64,000 bases of DNA from Natronospirillum operosum (GTDB lineage Bacteria > Pseudomonadota > Gammaproteobacteria > Pseudomonadales > Natronospirillaceae): contig NZ_SRMF01000004.1 in NCBI RefSeq assembly GCF_004768465.1, positions 62,001 to 126,000 of the forward strand. Direction: 5' to 3'. Under the pieces are notes generated by a model, which had not been told where the DNA came from, did not search any database, and saw nothing but the letters and a program-made list of their open reading frames with translations. How positions within the stretch are numbered: the first letter of the stretch is position 1; every line of letters begins with the position of its first letter. Both the position numbers and the translations under genes were made by a program. This document shows, in pieces, positions 48,319 to 56,627 of the stretch.

Positions 48319-48366
48319 TGTAGCGAGCGACGCAAGTCGCGATGGGCGGCGCCAGCCGCCCTTACA
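48319..48366. repeat. REP-like palindromic unit
   Basis: Starts TGTAGCGAGC and ends CTTACA, with two stems: GCGAC-GCAA-GTCGC (48327–48340) and GGGCGGC-GCCA-GCCGCCC (48344–48361). The opening resembles Pseudomonas REP sequences. The second stem may also terminate the nar operon transcript. Confidence 0.65.
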
Positions 48367-48400
48367 CACCTTGCCTCCAAAACCTCCGTACCATACCACC

Positions 48401-48588
48401 GTCGCCACGCTCGGGCACATGCCTGTGAGACACGCAAAAAACGGCATCCATGCCAGCTCGACTACGGCGAGTATCAGGCCCGTCCCTGGGCCTGACCCTG
48501 CGGGCTCGCTGCGCTCGTGCAAAATTACTCCCGGCAATTTTGTCCCTGGCCGTAGACGGTCTCACAGCGCATGTACCCGGCAGGCGAC
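48401..48588 (+). repeat. Palindromic repeat element, copy B with internal insertion
   Basis: Same ends and arms as copy C but 188 bases instead of 116. The extra 72 bases sit in the central loop between the CTACGGC and GCCGTAG stems. They contain two further palindromes: TCAGGCCC-N6-GGGCCTGA (48474–48495) and AAAATT-N9-AATTTT (48521–48541). Confidence 0.8.
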
Positions 48589-48613
48589 TCTATCATCGCC
48601 ACCGTGTGCTGTA

Positions 48614-48635
48614 GGCTGTGGCCCTTGGCCACGCA
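48614..48635. repeat. GTGGCC-hairpin repeat unit (second copy)
   Basis: Identical to 34424–34445, 25 bases downstream of palindromic copy B. Confidence 0.75.
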
Positions 48636-48671
48636 TTGCATCCGCTTGCTGAGCCCTTGCGCCAAACCACC

Positions 48672-48787
48672 GTCGCCACGCTCGGACACATGCCTGTGAG
48701 ACACGCAAAAAACGGCATCCATGCCAGCTCGGTTGCGGCCGTCTCTGGCCGCAAACGGTCTCACAGCGCATGTACCCGGCAGGCGAC
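48672..48787 (+). repeat. Palindromic repeat element, copy C
   Basis: 116-base nested palindrome: GTCGCC/GGCGAC ends, TGTGAGAC (48695–48702) against GTCTCACA (48758–48765), and a central perfect hairpin TTGCGGCC-N6-GGCCGCAA (48733–48754). Direct orientation relative to copy B. Confidence 0.85.
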
Positions 48788-48812
48788 TTAATCAGCGCCA
48801 CCTTATCCTGTG

Positions 48813-48834
48813 GGCTGTGGCCCTTGGCCACGCA
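48813..48834. repeat. GTGGCC-hairpin repeat unit (third copy)
   Basis: Identical 22 bases, 25 bases downstream of palindromic copy C, the same spacing as after copy B. The 188 bases from the narrow gap after copy B to here look like a duplicated compound repeat. Confidence 0.75.
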
Positions 48835-48894
48835 CTTTATCTAACGGATTTAGGGATTGGTGTGGAAGACATAGAACTTGATGAATGGAACCGA

Positions 48895-49098
48895 TTAGCA
48901 TCTGTATCTATTGCGCACATGGCGATGGAAGTAACTGCCAACTGAAGATGCGTTTACAAGCTCTCTGAAAACTTGCTCAGGCACTCCACAGTAAGTGTAT
49001 TGCGGAGTGCTGTCATGGAAGTCGATATACATGCGACGAGCGGAGGAATCATAGCCTACCCTCTCAATTGCATCAGAACTCACTTTGATCCACTCCAT
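48895..49098 (-). CDS. KTSC-domain protein
   Basis: 67 residues that are one KTSC domain: VSSDAIERVGYDSSARRMYIDF followed by YTYCGVPEQVFRELV and a final YFHRHVRNRYRC. The domain's activity is unknown; it also occurs at the C-terminus of some lysyl-tRNA synthetases and in mobile regions. GGAG lies six bases before the ATG at 49098. It starts three bases after the ImmA/IrrE-like gene, so they form an operon. Confidence 0.85.
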   Translation of the reverse strand: MEWIKVSSDAIERVGYDSSARRMYIDFHDSTPQYTYCGVPEQVFRELVNASSVGSYFHRHVRNRYRC

Positions 49099-49101
49099 TG
49101 A

Positions 49102-49932
49102 TCACTCCAGCAGCTTCAATTCTTCCAACCTGATAGCCATTGCCCCAACTGACACCTTGAACTGTTTTACAAGTGAGCGGAAATGCTTTCCATTGAACTG
49201 TTCAGATGATGACAACAATTTGGATCTGTCACGAAGGCTGCCATATTTTTTCTTGAACGCCTCTGAGGTGCCTTGGGTCAGGGCAAAAACTCTATCCTCA
49301 TTGAATGAAAAGTATTCAGTTCCATAAATCTGCTTGAAAGCCTTTCGAACCTGCTTTTCAGGCATCAAAAAGTAGGTAGCGAACTTGTCAGCCTCATACT
49401 CAATGGCTTCTCGACTACCTGAACTACCATCCAAGGGCTTGTCACGATGCAATCCTTGGGCTCTATGCAATACGGCGTGCCCCAATTCATGGGCAGCGGT
49501 GAAATTCATTATCTCTGGCGAAAACTGAGGGGAGATTCTAACTCGACCAGCCTCCTTGTCGATTGTACCGCCCACCTCGTTGGCTTGACCTTTGATGACA
49601 ACCTGTCCAAGTGAATAGTCCTTTTCAACCTGATATCCCAACTGTTCAAGGGCTGATATCGGATTCATTTGATCGCGCGGATTGGCGCTGCCGGACTTTG
49701 CCATGTCGTTCTTCCAGCGTAGCCGAAGCAACTTCCTTGTTATCTGCTCTATCTCCCTATCGGTGAACATTCTTTGCCCCGTATATTCTGGGGTTGGACG
49801 CCCACGAATGCTTTCTGCAGAAATTTCGGATGTCCTGATGGAGAAGTCGGCATCGAACTCGCCTAGGTCGTTCAGGTGGGCATACGGGTTCTGATACTTA
49901 ATTCTACTGGCTGTGATTCGTTCGTCGATCAT
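49102..49932 (-). CDS. ImmA/IrrE-type metallopeptidase
   Basis: 276 residues with the zinc-protease motif in FTAAHELGHAVLH (about residue 155) and a downstream EYEADKFATYFLMP block supplying the third metal ligand. ImmA/IrrE proteases cleave repressors to release prophage, ICE or stress genes. No XRE-type DNA-binding domain is visible in the N-terminus, so it may act on a repressor encoded elsewhere. The ATG at 49932 has GGAG six bases upstream. Base composition is more AT-rich than the chromosome around it, suggesting transfer. Confidence 0.85.
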   Translation of the reverse strand: MIDERITASRIKYQNPYAHLNDLGEFDADFSIRTSEISAESIRGRPTPEYTGQRMFTDREIEQITRKLLRLRWKNDMAKSGSANPRDQMNPISALEQLGYQVEKDYSLGQVVIKGQANEVGGTIDKEAGRVRISPQFSPEIMNFTAAHELGHAVLHRAQGLHRDKPLDGSSGSREAIEYEADKFATYFLMPEKQVRKAFKQIYGTEYFSFNEDRVFALTQGTSEAFKKKYGSLRDRSKLLSSSEQFNGKHFRSLVKQFKVSVGAMAIRLEELKLLE

Positions 49933-50152
49933 GCAACTCTCCGGTAAAGCGAGCACCAAGCTGGAACAACATAGCTCGGACTCCTAGCTAAGGCGGCTTG
50001 TCATGATGGTATGATCAAATTTCAGTCAACGTCAAGCTTTTTCCCAATTAAAATACTATATGTTGTGTTTGTGTGTATGGTTATGACTATATATAGTGCT
50101 TTTGCTTCTGTGAGAGATTGCGCGTGAACGCTCTTCCGTGGGTTAGATCTGC

Positions 50153-51508
50153 TCACATGGATTCGTCGCCATTTTCGGATTCTCCATCTTCCCAATCCTC
50201 ATTCCCCACCGGATCCTTCTTGTTCTGCAGCTTAGGCGGTGGGGGCACCCAGGCTCTCAGTCGTTCGCCGACTTGCTCGTAGAAGGTTGGCACTGCCTTC
50301 TCCAGTTCTTCGATGAACTTCTTGCTGCCGGCAAAGCGGCCGGCGAGGTCTACCAGGTAGTAGACTTCAAAGGTGCTGGGCACGACGTCTGTGGTGCCTG
50401 AGTCGAGTGCGTCGGCGCTTTCCAGGACCTGTGCAAGTGTGGCTTGCGTTTCTTCGGCTCTGCCCGGGCGCAAGGCCCGTACGTAGATGCCTTCGGTTTC
50501 TGACTTGGACAGTTGCCGTGCCAGCCAGTTGATCCGGGCGGAGGTGCGTTTCTTGTCCCTGGGGGCGGTCAGTCGCATCAGGCAGGTGATGGTGCGTTTG
50601 GCCAGGTCGGCGGTCACTTCGATGTCGGAGGCGGCGTTGGGTACTTCCAGGCAGCAGTTGAGGTGTTTGGATTTGGCCAGTTGCTCGGCATCATCTTTCA
50701 GGCGCTGCACCGGGTCTAGTCGGTGGGTACGGGACAGTTTCAGGCGCACGGGCTGACCAAGCTGTCGGCTCATGACCAGGCAGAGGTCGCGCTGCTCCTG
50801 ATGCCAGCTTGAAACCGTGTTTTCCACTTCTTCGCTGCTCTTGTTGAGCTGGCCATCGCTCTTGATCTTGCCGACCAGGTCTTTCCATTCCTTGTTCATG
50901 CTGTCGAAGCGGGTGATGCCGCTGGCATCATGGCCGAGGAAACGGACTACCTCTTCCAGCAGGAACTTCTGGTCATCCGATTCGAATTCGCCGGAGTCCA
51001 GCAGCAAGGTAGCCTGGGTTACGATAAACATCCATGACCAGTGGTACAGGTCGATATTTTTCAGCAGGTTCTTCGGCAACTTGATCGGGTGATGCGAGGG
51101 CATGGCCACAAACTGGTTGGTGATGGTGATCACCGCATCCATGCCATTGGCCTTGGCTCGCTTCAGGTAGTGCTTGAGCTGTTCCTCTTCTATTTCATTG
51201 TTCCTGATCTTGGACTCGATCAGGGCACTCCAGTCCTTGCGGCCGGTGCTCACCACAATCAGTCCATCCGGGCGGTCGTTCCTGACAGCCTCCTTGTCAT
51301 CCTTGAACACGACCTCTGTCCAAGCTTCGAGTTGAGCACGGCTGCCCAGTTTCAGGCCCAGGGAGCCCAGCATTACTTCTCTGAATTCCTTCACACCACG
51401 CATGGCGGCCAGAAACACCGATGTGGCCTTGCTCTCCTTGCCACTGTCGGCGACTACGGGAATCAGGCGAGCCGGCTCGCCGCGTATGATGTAGTCGGGT
51501 CTATCCAT
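50153..51508 (-). CDS. PD-(D/E)XK nuclease-like protein coupled to an ion channel
   Basis: 451 residues from the ATG at 51508 (AGGAG seven bases upstream). The N-terminal third shows a PD-(D/E)XK pattern: E63/E65, RPD at 79–81, then ESK at 98–100, followed by Q110-x3-Y114, the QxxxY element typical of RecB/Cas4-like nucleases. The rest is alpha-rich without recognised motifs and ends in an acidic tail. It starts inside the upstream channel gene by 8 bases. A DNA-degrading role is inference. Confidence 0.65.
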   Translation of the reverse strand: MDRPDYIIRGEPARLIPVVADSGKESKATSVFLAAMRGVKEFREVMLGSLGLKLGSRAQLEAWTEVVFKDDKEAVRNDRPDGLIVVSTGRKDWSALIESKIRNNEIEEEQLKHYLKRAKANGMDAVITITNQFVAMPSHHPIKLPKNLLKNIDLYHWSWMFIVTQATLLLDSGEFESDDQKFLLEEVVRFLGHDASGITRFDSMNKEWKDLVGKIKSDGQLNKSSEEVENTVSSWHQEQRDLCLVMSRQLGQPVRLKLSRTHRLDPVQRLKDDAEQLAKSKHLNCCLEVPNAASDIEVTADLAKRTITCLMRLTAPRDKKRTSARINWLARQLSKSETEGIYVRALRPGRAEETQATLAQVLESADALDSGTTDVVPSTFEVYYLVDLAGRFAGSKKFIEELEKAVPTFYEQVGERLRAWVPPPPKLQNKKDPVGNEDWEDGESENGDESM

Positions 51509-52265
51509 GGTCTTGCTCCTGTTCCCGTCGTTTCTGAAAGGCATCGCTGAAGGCGGCGGCCAGTATGCCGGTGGGCATGGCGATGAGGCCGATGCCGGCA
51601 ACGGCGGTGACGCCGGCAAAGATCCGGCCGATGGTGGTTATGGGGGTGACGTCGCCGTAACCCACTGTGGTCAGGGTGGCGATGCTCCACCAGAGTGCTC
51701 TGGGGATGCTGCCGAAGGATTCAGGTTGCTGTTCGGCTTCCACCAGGTAGATACAGGCCGATGACAGCACCAGCAAAACCAGGGCCAAGCCGACGCTGAG
51801 CATGAGTTCGTGCATACGGGTGTGCAGTGCGTCGGCCAGAGCATCCCAGGCCTTGCTGAAGCGGCCCAGACGCGAGAGGCGCAGCAGGCGCAACAGCCTG
51901 ATCAGACGCAGGAAGAAGGCATTGCTGGTGCCGAGTATGCCGAAGTAGAAGGGCAGCAGAGCCACCAGGTCGATCAGGGCCCAGATGCTGACCATGTAGC
52001 GCAGGCGGCCGACAAGACCGCGATAACGCGGGTCTTCCCCGGCGGCATGGACTCGGGCCAGATACTCCAGCGTGAACACGGTGCCGAAGAACAGCTCCAG
52101 ACGGGAAAACAGGGCGGCGTGTACGCCGGTCAATGTGGCTTCGGTTTCGGCAATAACGGTGATGACCGCCAGCAGAATCAGCAGGGCGATAAGGGTGTTG
52201 AGCGGCGAGAGTCCCGGTTCGGGTCGGCCTTCGGGCTCGAGGTGTCGATACAGTAAAGCGCGCAA
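51501..52265 (-). CDS. Voltage-gated potassium channel
   Basis: 254-residue six-helix channel. The S4 voltage sensor is the arginine-periodic RLIRLLRLLRLSRLGR, and the pore ends in the K+ selectivity filter TLTTVGYGDVTP. No cyclic-nucleotide or RCK domain follows the pore. The TTG at 52265 is chosen because AAGGA lies seven bases upstream; a longer TTG start at 52286 lacks a ribosome site. Overlap with the nuclease-like gene by 8 bases implies co-translation. Confidence 0.9.
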   Translation of the reverse strand: MRALLYRHLEPEGRPEPGLSPLNTLIALLILLAVITVIAETEATLTGVHAALFSRLELFFGTVFTLEYLARVHAAGEDPRYRGLVGRLRYMVSIWALIDLVALLPFYFGILGTSNAFFLRLIRLLRLLRLSRLGRFSKAWDALADALHTRMHELMLSVGLALVLLVLSSACIYLVEAEQQPESFGSIPRALWWSIATLTTVGYGDVTPITTIGRIFAGVTAVAGIGLIAMPTGILAAAFSDAFQKRREQEQDHG

Positions 52266-52498
52266 TAACGGGTCCTTCCACTGCAATTATCGGTACCCGC
52301 CATACGCGTACTGACGAGAGAGACTACCTTCAGGTCTAGTTCAGTTATCCCAATTTATCAACCTGTGGCCGGGTCGACAGCGTTCCCTCAGGGCTCCGCT
52401 TATGGCCCGGCATGATTTTGGTAGCTGGAAAAAGAGCCTGTTTGGTGATAACCATGCCTATGGAGAGGAAGGAGTGCGCTGATACGGGGAGCCGAGCC

Positions 52499-54169
52499 AT
52501 GCCGCGTAATGTCTTTGATTTCATCATTGTGGGTGGCGGTTCCGCTGGCTGCCTGCTGGCCAATCGCCTCAGCAGTGATCCGGACAAGCAGGTACTGTTG
52601 CTGGAAGCCGGCGGCAGTGACCGCTACCACTGGATACACATTCCCGTCGGTTATCTGTACTGCATCGGCAACCCGCGGACAGACTGGCTGTACCAGACTG
52701 AACCTGATGCGGGGCTGAATGGGCGCTCGCTGCGGTATCCGCGCGGCAAGACCCTCGGCGGCTGTTCGTCGATCAACGGCATGATCTACATGCGCGGCCA
52801 GGCTCGAGACTACGACGAATGGGCAAAACTCACCGGTGATGAAACCTGGTCCTGGCAGCACTGCCTGCCCGAATTCAAGGCACATGAAGATCACTACCGA
52901 CTTGAGAGTGATGCCTTTGCCGATGCGGACGAACGTGAGGCGTTCGCCCGCCTGCATGGCAGTGGCGGGGAATGGCGGATTGAAAAGCAGCGCCTGCACT
53001 GGGACATTCTGGAATGCTTTGCGGATGCCGCAGAGCAGGCCGGCGTGCCGCGCACGGCCGACTTCAACAGTGGTGACAACCATGGTGTCGGCTATTTTGA
53101 AGTCAACCAGCGCCGCGGCTGGCGCTGGAACACGGCCAAGGCATTTCTGCGTCCGGTACGGCAGCGCAAGAACCTGACGGTGTGGACACAGGCCCAGGTC
53201 GAGCGGCTGACGCTCGACCGAACTGACGGCGGGCGGCCGCGCTGCTCGGGAGTCTGCGTGCGACGGTCCGACGAGAGTGTCAGCGTGCAGGCCCGACACG
53301 AAGTCATTCTGTCCGCCGGCGCCATTGGCTCACCGCAGATCCTGCAGCTCTCCGGCATCGGGCCGGCACCCTTGTTGCAAAAACTGGGCATTGATGTCGT
53401 GGCCGATGTTCCCGGGGTCGGGGCCAATCTGCAGGATCATCTGCAGATACGGTCGATCTACAAGGTACAGGGAGCCAAAACACTCAATACCATGGCCAAC
53501 AGTCTGCTGGGCAAGGCGGCCATCGGCCTGGAATATCTGCTGAACCGGTCCGGTCCGATGAGCATGGCGCCCAGCCAGTTGGGCGCGTTTTCCCGCTCTG
53601 ACCCGGAGCAGCCTTATGCCAACCTCGAATACCATGTGCAGCCGCTGAGCCTGGATGCGTTCGGAGAAGACCTGCACCCGTTTCCGGCCTTTACCGCCAG
53701 TGTGTGCAACCTGAACCCGACCAGCCGCGGTGAGATCCGAATCACCTCGCGCGACGCCAGCCAGGCTCCCGTGATCTGCCCCAACTACCTGAGTACGGAG
53801 GAAGATCGGCGCATCGCCGTGCAGAGTCTGCGGCAGGTTCGCCATATCGTGTCACGGCCGGCACTGGCGGTTTACCAGCCCGAGGAGTGGCGACCAGGCG
53901 CTCAGTATCAGAGCGACGAGGAACTGGCGCGGCTGGCGGGAGACATTGCCACCACCATCTTCCACCCGGTCGGCACGGCAAAAATGAGCACCCCGGATGA
54001 CCCCATGGGTGTGGTCGACACCCGGCTGCGCGTGCGCAGTGTTGATGGCCTGAGGGTGGTCGACGCCAGCATCATGCCGTTGATTATCAGTGGCAATACG
54101 AACTCGCCCACCCTGATGATTGCCGAAAAGGCAGCCGTCTGGATAGCAGCTGACAGCCACAGGAGATAG
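52499..54169 (+). CDS. GMC-family FAD oxidoreductase
   Basis: 556 residues, glucose-methanol-choline oxidoreductase family. The N-terminal FAD-binding motif is FIIVGGGSAGCLLANRLS, with GMC signature 1 in RGKTLGGCSSINGMIYMRG. The C-terminal catalytic histidine region is FHPVGTAKM with the Asn partner in SGNTNSPTLMIAEKAA. Choline, alcohol or terpene alcohol dehydrogenases share this fold, so substrate is open. No BetB or transporter is adjacent. Start at the ATG at 52499 with GGGGAG upstream. Confidence 0.92.
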   Translation: MPRNVFDFIIVGGGSAGCLLANRLSSDPDKQVLLLEAGGSDRYHWIHIPVGYLYCIGNPRTDWLYQTEPDAGLNGRSLRYPRGKTLGGCSSINGMIYMRGQARDYDEWAKLTGDETWSWQHCLPEFKAHEDHYRLESDAFADADEREAFARLHGSGGEWRIEKQRLHWDILECFADAAEQAGVPRTADFNSGDNHGVGYFEVNQRRGWRWNTAKAFLRPVRQRKNLTVWTQAQVERLTLDRTDGGRPRCSGVCVRRSDESVSVQARHEVILSAGAIGSPQILQLSGIGPAPLLQKLGIDVVADVPGVGANLQDHLQIRSIYKVQGAKTLNTMANSLLGKAAIGLEYLLNRSGPMSMAPSQLGAFSRSDPEQPYANLEYHVQPLSLDAFGEDLHPFPAFTASVCNLNPTSRGEIRITSRDASQAPVICPNYLSTEEDRRIAVQSLRQVRHIVSRPALAVYQPEEWRPGAQYQSDEELARLAGDIATTIFHPVGTAKMSTPDDPMGVVDTRLRVRSVDGLRVVDASIMPLIISGNTNSPTLMIAEKAAVWIAADSHRR

Positions 54170-54490
54170 GCGGCTGGAGTGTACGGCTCTGCGCGTCATG
54201 GTAGCAGTGGCTCGGGAGGGCGACCGGACGCGTGCCGCACCTCTGCGTGAACCTGATCACATTTGGTGCACTTGGCCATCGCCGTCCATTGCCCGCTGGT
54301 CTGAGCTCATCTAGTATTTTCCTGTTGTCCGACAGGCTTCTGCAGCATCTGAAGGCAGGGGGTCTGAACAACCATTGTATTGACCAAAGAGGTAATCAGA
54401 GAGTCTGTGGCAGACGGATGTTGGCATGGTGGTACTTTCTGAGTTGAAACATGTTGTTACAACATTCTCAACTGCAAAGGGACTTGAATC
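54170..54490. other. Gene-free stretch before the lipoprotein gene
   Basis: 321 bases without a convincing coding region. Its only notable feature is a palindrome at 54451–54465. A small CCTGT-N6-ACAGG stem lies near 54322. Confidence 0.6.
54451..54465. promoter_or_regulatory. Palindromic operator candidate
   Basis: Perfect ATGTTGT-T-ACAACAT, flanked by further GTTGA / TCAAC symmetry, 25 bases before the lipoprotein ATG. Its size and position suit a dimeric repressor site. Confidence 0.5.
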
Positions 54491-55456
54491 ATGTGGCATC
54501 TGCGCTCTGTGTCCACGCTTCTGCTGGCCTCGGGTCTGATCGCCTGCAATATGGACGGCGGTCAGGATGATGAGGTTGGCTTCGGGGATCTGGACGGCAT
54601 TCTCTACTACGCGCACGCAGGCGACCTCTATGCCTTTGATGCCGACTCCCAGCACATAAACTTGATCGGCAGCCGGCAGGGTCGACAAGGCCCGTTTTTC
54701 AGCCCGGATGGCGACTATTTTACCTCCAATAACTGGCCCGGTGGGCGAGAGCTACTGGCCCTGTTCGAGTTGCCTTTTGCCAGCCCGGTAGCGGAATACC
54801 ATTTTGGTGCCCCCGTATTCCGGAATGATATCGGCATACGGCCGTCCCCCGGTGCGGACTACTTTTCTGCGGTTGCGGCTGGTGGTACGCATGGCAACTT
54901 CAGAGTCGTGAACCAACAGGAGCAGATCGTACTCGAGATCGATCAGCAGGGCTTTCGGGTAAGGGGCCACGGTTGGTCTCCGGACGGTACCCTGGTCCTT
55001 GCGGGGCAGCTGTATCTGGAGGAAGACAATCCAATGGTTCTGGTCTATATCGAGGACGTGACGGACCCGGAAGTCACTCTGATTCGGGAACTGAATACCA
55101 CATTCAGCAACCTTCCGACCAATATCGCTGTCTCCAACGATGGCAGCCAGATGGCCTACAGCCTGGCCGGCAGCATATGGATGGGCAGCCTGGGGCAGGG
55201 CGCCGACGACCATGGCGAAGTGGTGTTTTCAAACCAGAGTCTTGCCCGGCCTGTATTCTCCCCTGATGACACCCATCTGGCTCTGGTGCTGCTGAACAGT
55301 ACCGCTTCCATGCGGGGCGACATTCACGTGGTATCCCTGCCTGACAACCCTCCGGTGCGCATTGAAGACGGAGGGCCGACCCGCCTTCCCGGGCCCAACA
55401 ACGGCGGCATCTGGTCCAGTGGCGAAGACAGCTCACTGGGCTGGTTTGATCACTAG
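54491..55456 (+). CDS. Lipoprotein with TolB-like beta-propeller repeats
   Basis: 321 residues. The N-terminus is a lipoprotein signal with lipobox LIAC (cysteine near residue 19). The mature part has TolB/WD40-like repeats, each around an SPDG or SNDGSQ turn: FFSPDGDYF, GWSPDGTLV, AVSNDGSQMAYS and VFSPDDTHLALV. Probably an outer- or inner-membrane-tethered propeller; ligand unknown. AAGGGA lies upstream of the ATG. Confidence 0.8.
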   Translation: MWHLRSVSTLLLASGLIACNMDGGQDDEVGFGDLDGILYYAHAGDLYAFDADSQHINLIGSRQGRQGPFFSPDGDYFTSNNWPGGRELLALFELPFASPVAEYHFGAPVFRNDIGIRPSPGADYFSAVAAGGTHGNFRVVNQQEQIVLEIDQQGFRVRGHGWSPDGTLVLAGQLYLEEDNPMVLVYIEDVTDPEVTLIRELNTTFSNLPTNIAVSNDGSQMAYSLAGSIWMGSLGQGADDHGEVVFSNQSLARPVFSPDDTHLALVLLNSTASMRGDIHVVSLPDNPPVRIEDGGPTRLPGPNNGGIWSSGEDSSLGWFDH

Positions 55457-55510
55457 ACGTCCTGGTTACATTTAATGCTGTCAAAGCCCGTTGTTGTCTT
55501 TTGTCTTTTC

Positions 55511-55531
55511 ATGTAATAATATTTGTTACAT
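55511..55531. promoter_or_regulatory. Inverted repeat upstream of the TrxR-like gene
   Basis: ATGTAA-N9-TTACAT in an AT-rich segment 142 bases before the next start codon. Possible regulator site. Confidence 0.4.
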
Positions 55532-55672
55532 AAAAAGAAGCGGCATGCTTTCTGGCGTACTGCACTTTCTTCTGCACATGGCAGAAGAGGGAGGGCTGGT
55601 GCGATCCGGGAAGCGCCGTGGCGGGGGATGGCAAATTTGCCTTCACCGGAACCATTGACAAGGAGCGGGGCC

Positions 55673-56560
55673 ATGTATGATGTAGTGATTGTCGGAGGAA
55701 GTTATGCGGGTATGGCTGCGGCGCTGCAATTGGCCCGTGCCCGCCGCAAGGTATTGGTTGTTGATGCCGGCCAGCGCCGGAATCGGTTTGCCTCGACGTC
55801 GCATGGGCTGCTGGGCCGGGATGGCTATAGTCCGGCAGACATTGCCACCGAAGCGCGGGAACAACTGCTGAAGTATTCCACAGTCACCTGGCGGCAGGGG
55901 CAGGCAGTTGGTGCCAGTTCTGTGGATGGTGGGTTTGAAGTCGAATCGGACAGTGGTGAAAGGGTGACTGCACAGCGGTTGATACTGGCCATGGGGATCA
56001 GTGATGAAATGCCGCCCGTACCTGGTCTGGATGAACGCTGGGGCCGGTCCGTGTTCCATTGTCCCTACTGCCACGGCTATGAGCTGGAAGAAGGCCCGCT
56101 GGGCGTATTGGCGGTCGGTGAAGTTTCCATGCACCAGGCGCTGCTGCTCCCGGACTGGGGGCCGACCACGCTGTTCATCAACGGACAGTTCGAACCCACG
56201 GCTGAGCAACGCGAGCAGCTGGATGACCGTGAGGTTACTGTGGAGACCGAACAGGTGAGCCGGGTCAGTGGAGATCGAGCCACGGTAGAACTGGCTGACG
56301 GGCGCACAATCGAGCTGGCCGGGCTCTTTGTGGCTCCGCGCATCCGGCTCAACAGCCCGCTGGCCAGTCAGTTGGGTTGCCAGCTTGCCGACAGCCCCAT
56401 GGGTGAGGTGATTGAAACTGATGGCATGAAGCAGACCACAGTGCCTGGCGTCTTTGCCTGCGGCGATGCCGCCAGAGCAGCCGGCAACGTGACCTTCGCC
56501 ATTGCCGATGGTTCACAGGCCGCGTTGGCCGCTCACCACTCCCTGATCTGGCAGGGTTGA
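55673..56560 (+). CDS. Thioredoxin-reductase-like FAD/NAD(P) oxidoreductase
   Basis: 295 residues of the pyridine-nucleotide disulfide oxidoreductase class II type. FAD motif VVIVGGSYAGMAAAL at the start, redox pair CPYC in FHCPYCHGYE (about residue 130) and the FAD C-terminal motif GVFACGDAAR. It resembles small TrxB paralogues used in antibiotic dithiol formation or general reduction rather than canonical TrxB. The ATG at 55673 has AAGGAG upstream. Confidence 0.88.
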   Translation: MYDVVIVGGSYAGMAAALQLARARRKVLVVDAGQRRNRFASTSHGLLGRDGYSPADIATEAREQLLKYSTVTWRQGQAVGASSVDGGFEVESDSGERVTAQRLILAMGISDEMPPVPGLDERWGRSVFHCPYCHGYELEEGPLGVLAVGEVSMHQALLLPDWGPTTLFINGQFEPTAEQREQLDDREVTVETEQVSRVSGDRATVELADGRTIELAGLFVAPRIRLNSPLASQLGCQLADSPMGEVIETDGMKQTTVPGVFACGDAARAAGNVTFAIADGSQAALAAHHSLIWQG

Positions 56561-56627
56561 GCTCAGCTCTGCTGGCCCCATTGCAGCATGTGGTTCAGAA
56601 TACCGAAAAGGTTTGAGAACAGGTTTT

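Noticed and set aside
39930-48787. Composite transposon ends for the narGHJI segment
   Set aside because: No transposase or recombinase is encoded between or beside the copies, and no target duplication could be recognised; reported only as inverted bracketing repeats.
48306-48890. CRISPR array in the repeat-rich stretch after the nar operon
   Set aside because: The repeats are two long palindromic units without regular short repeats and spacers, and no cas genes are present.
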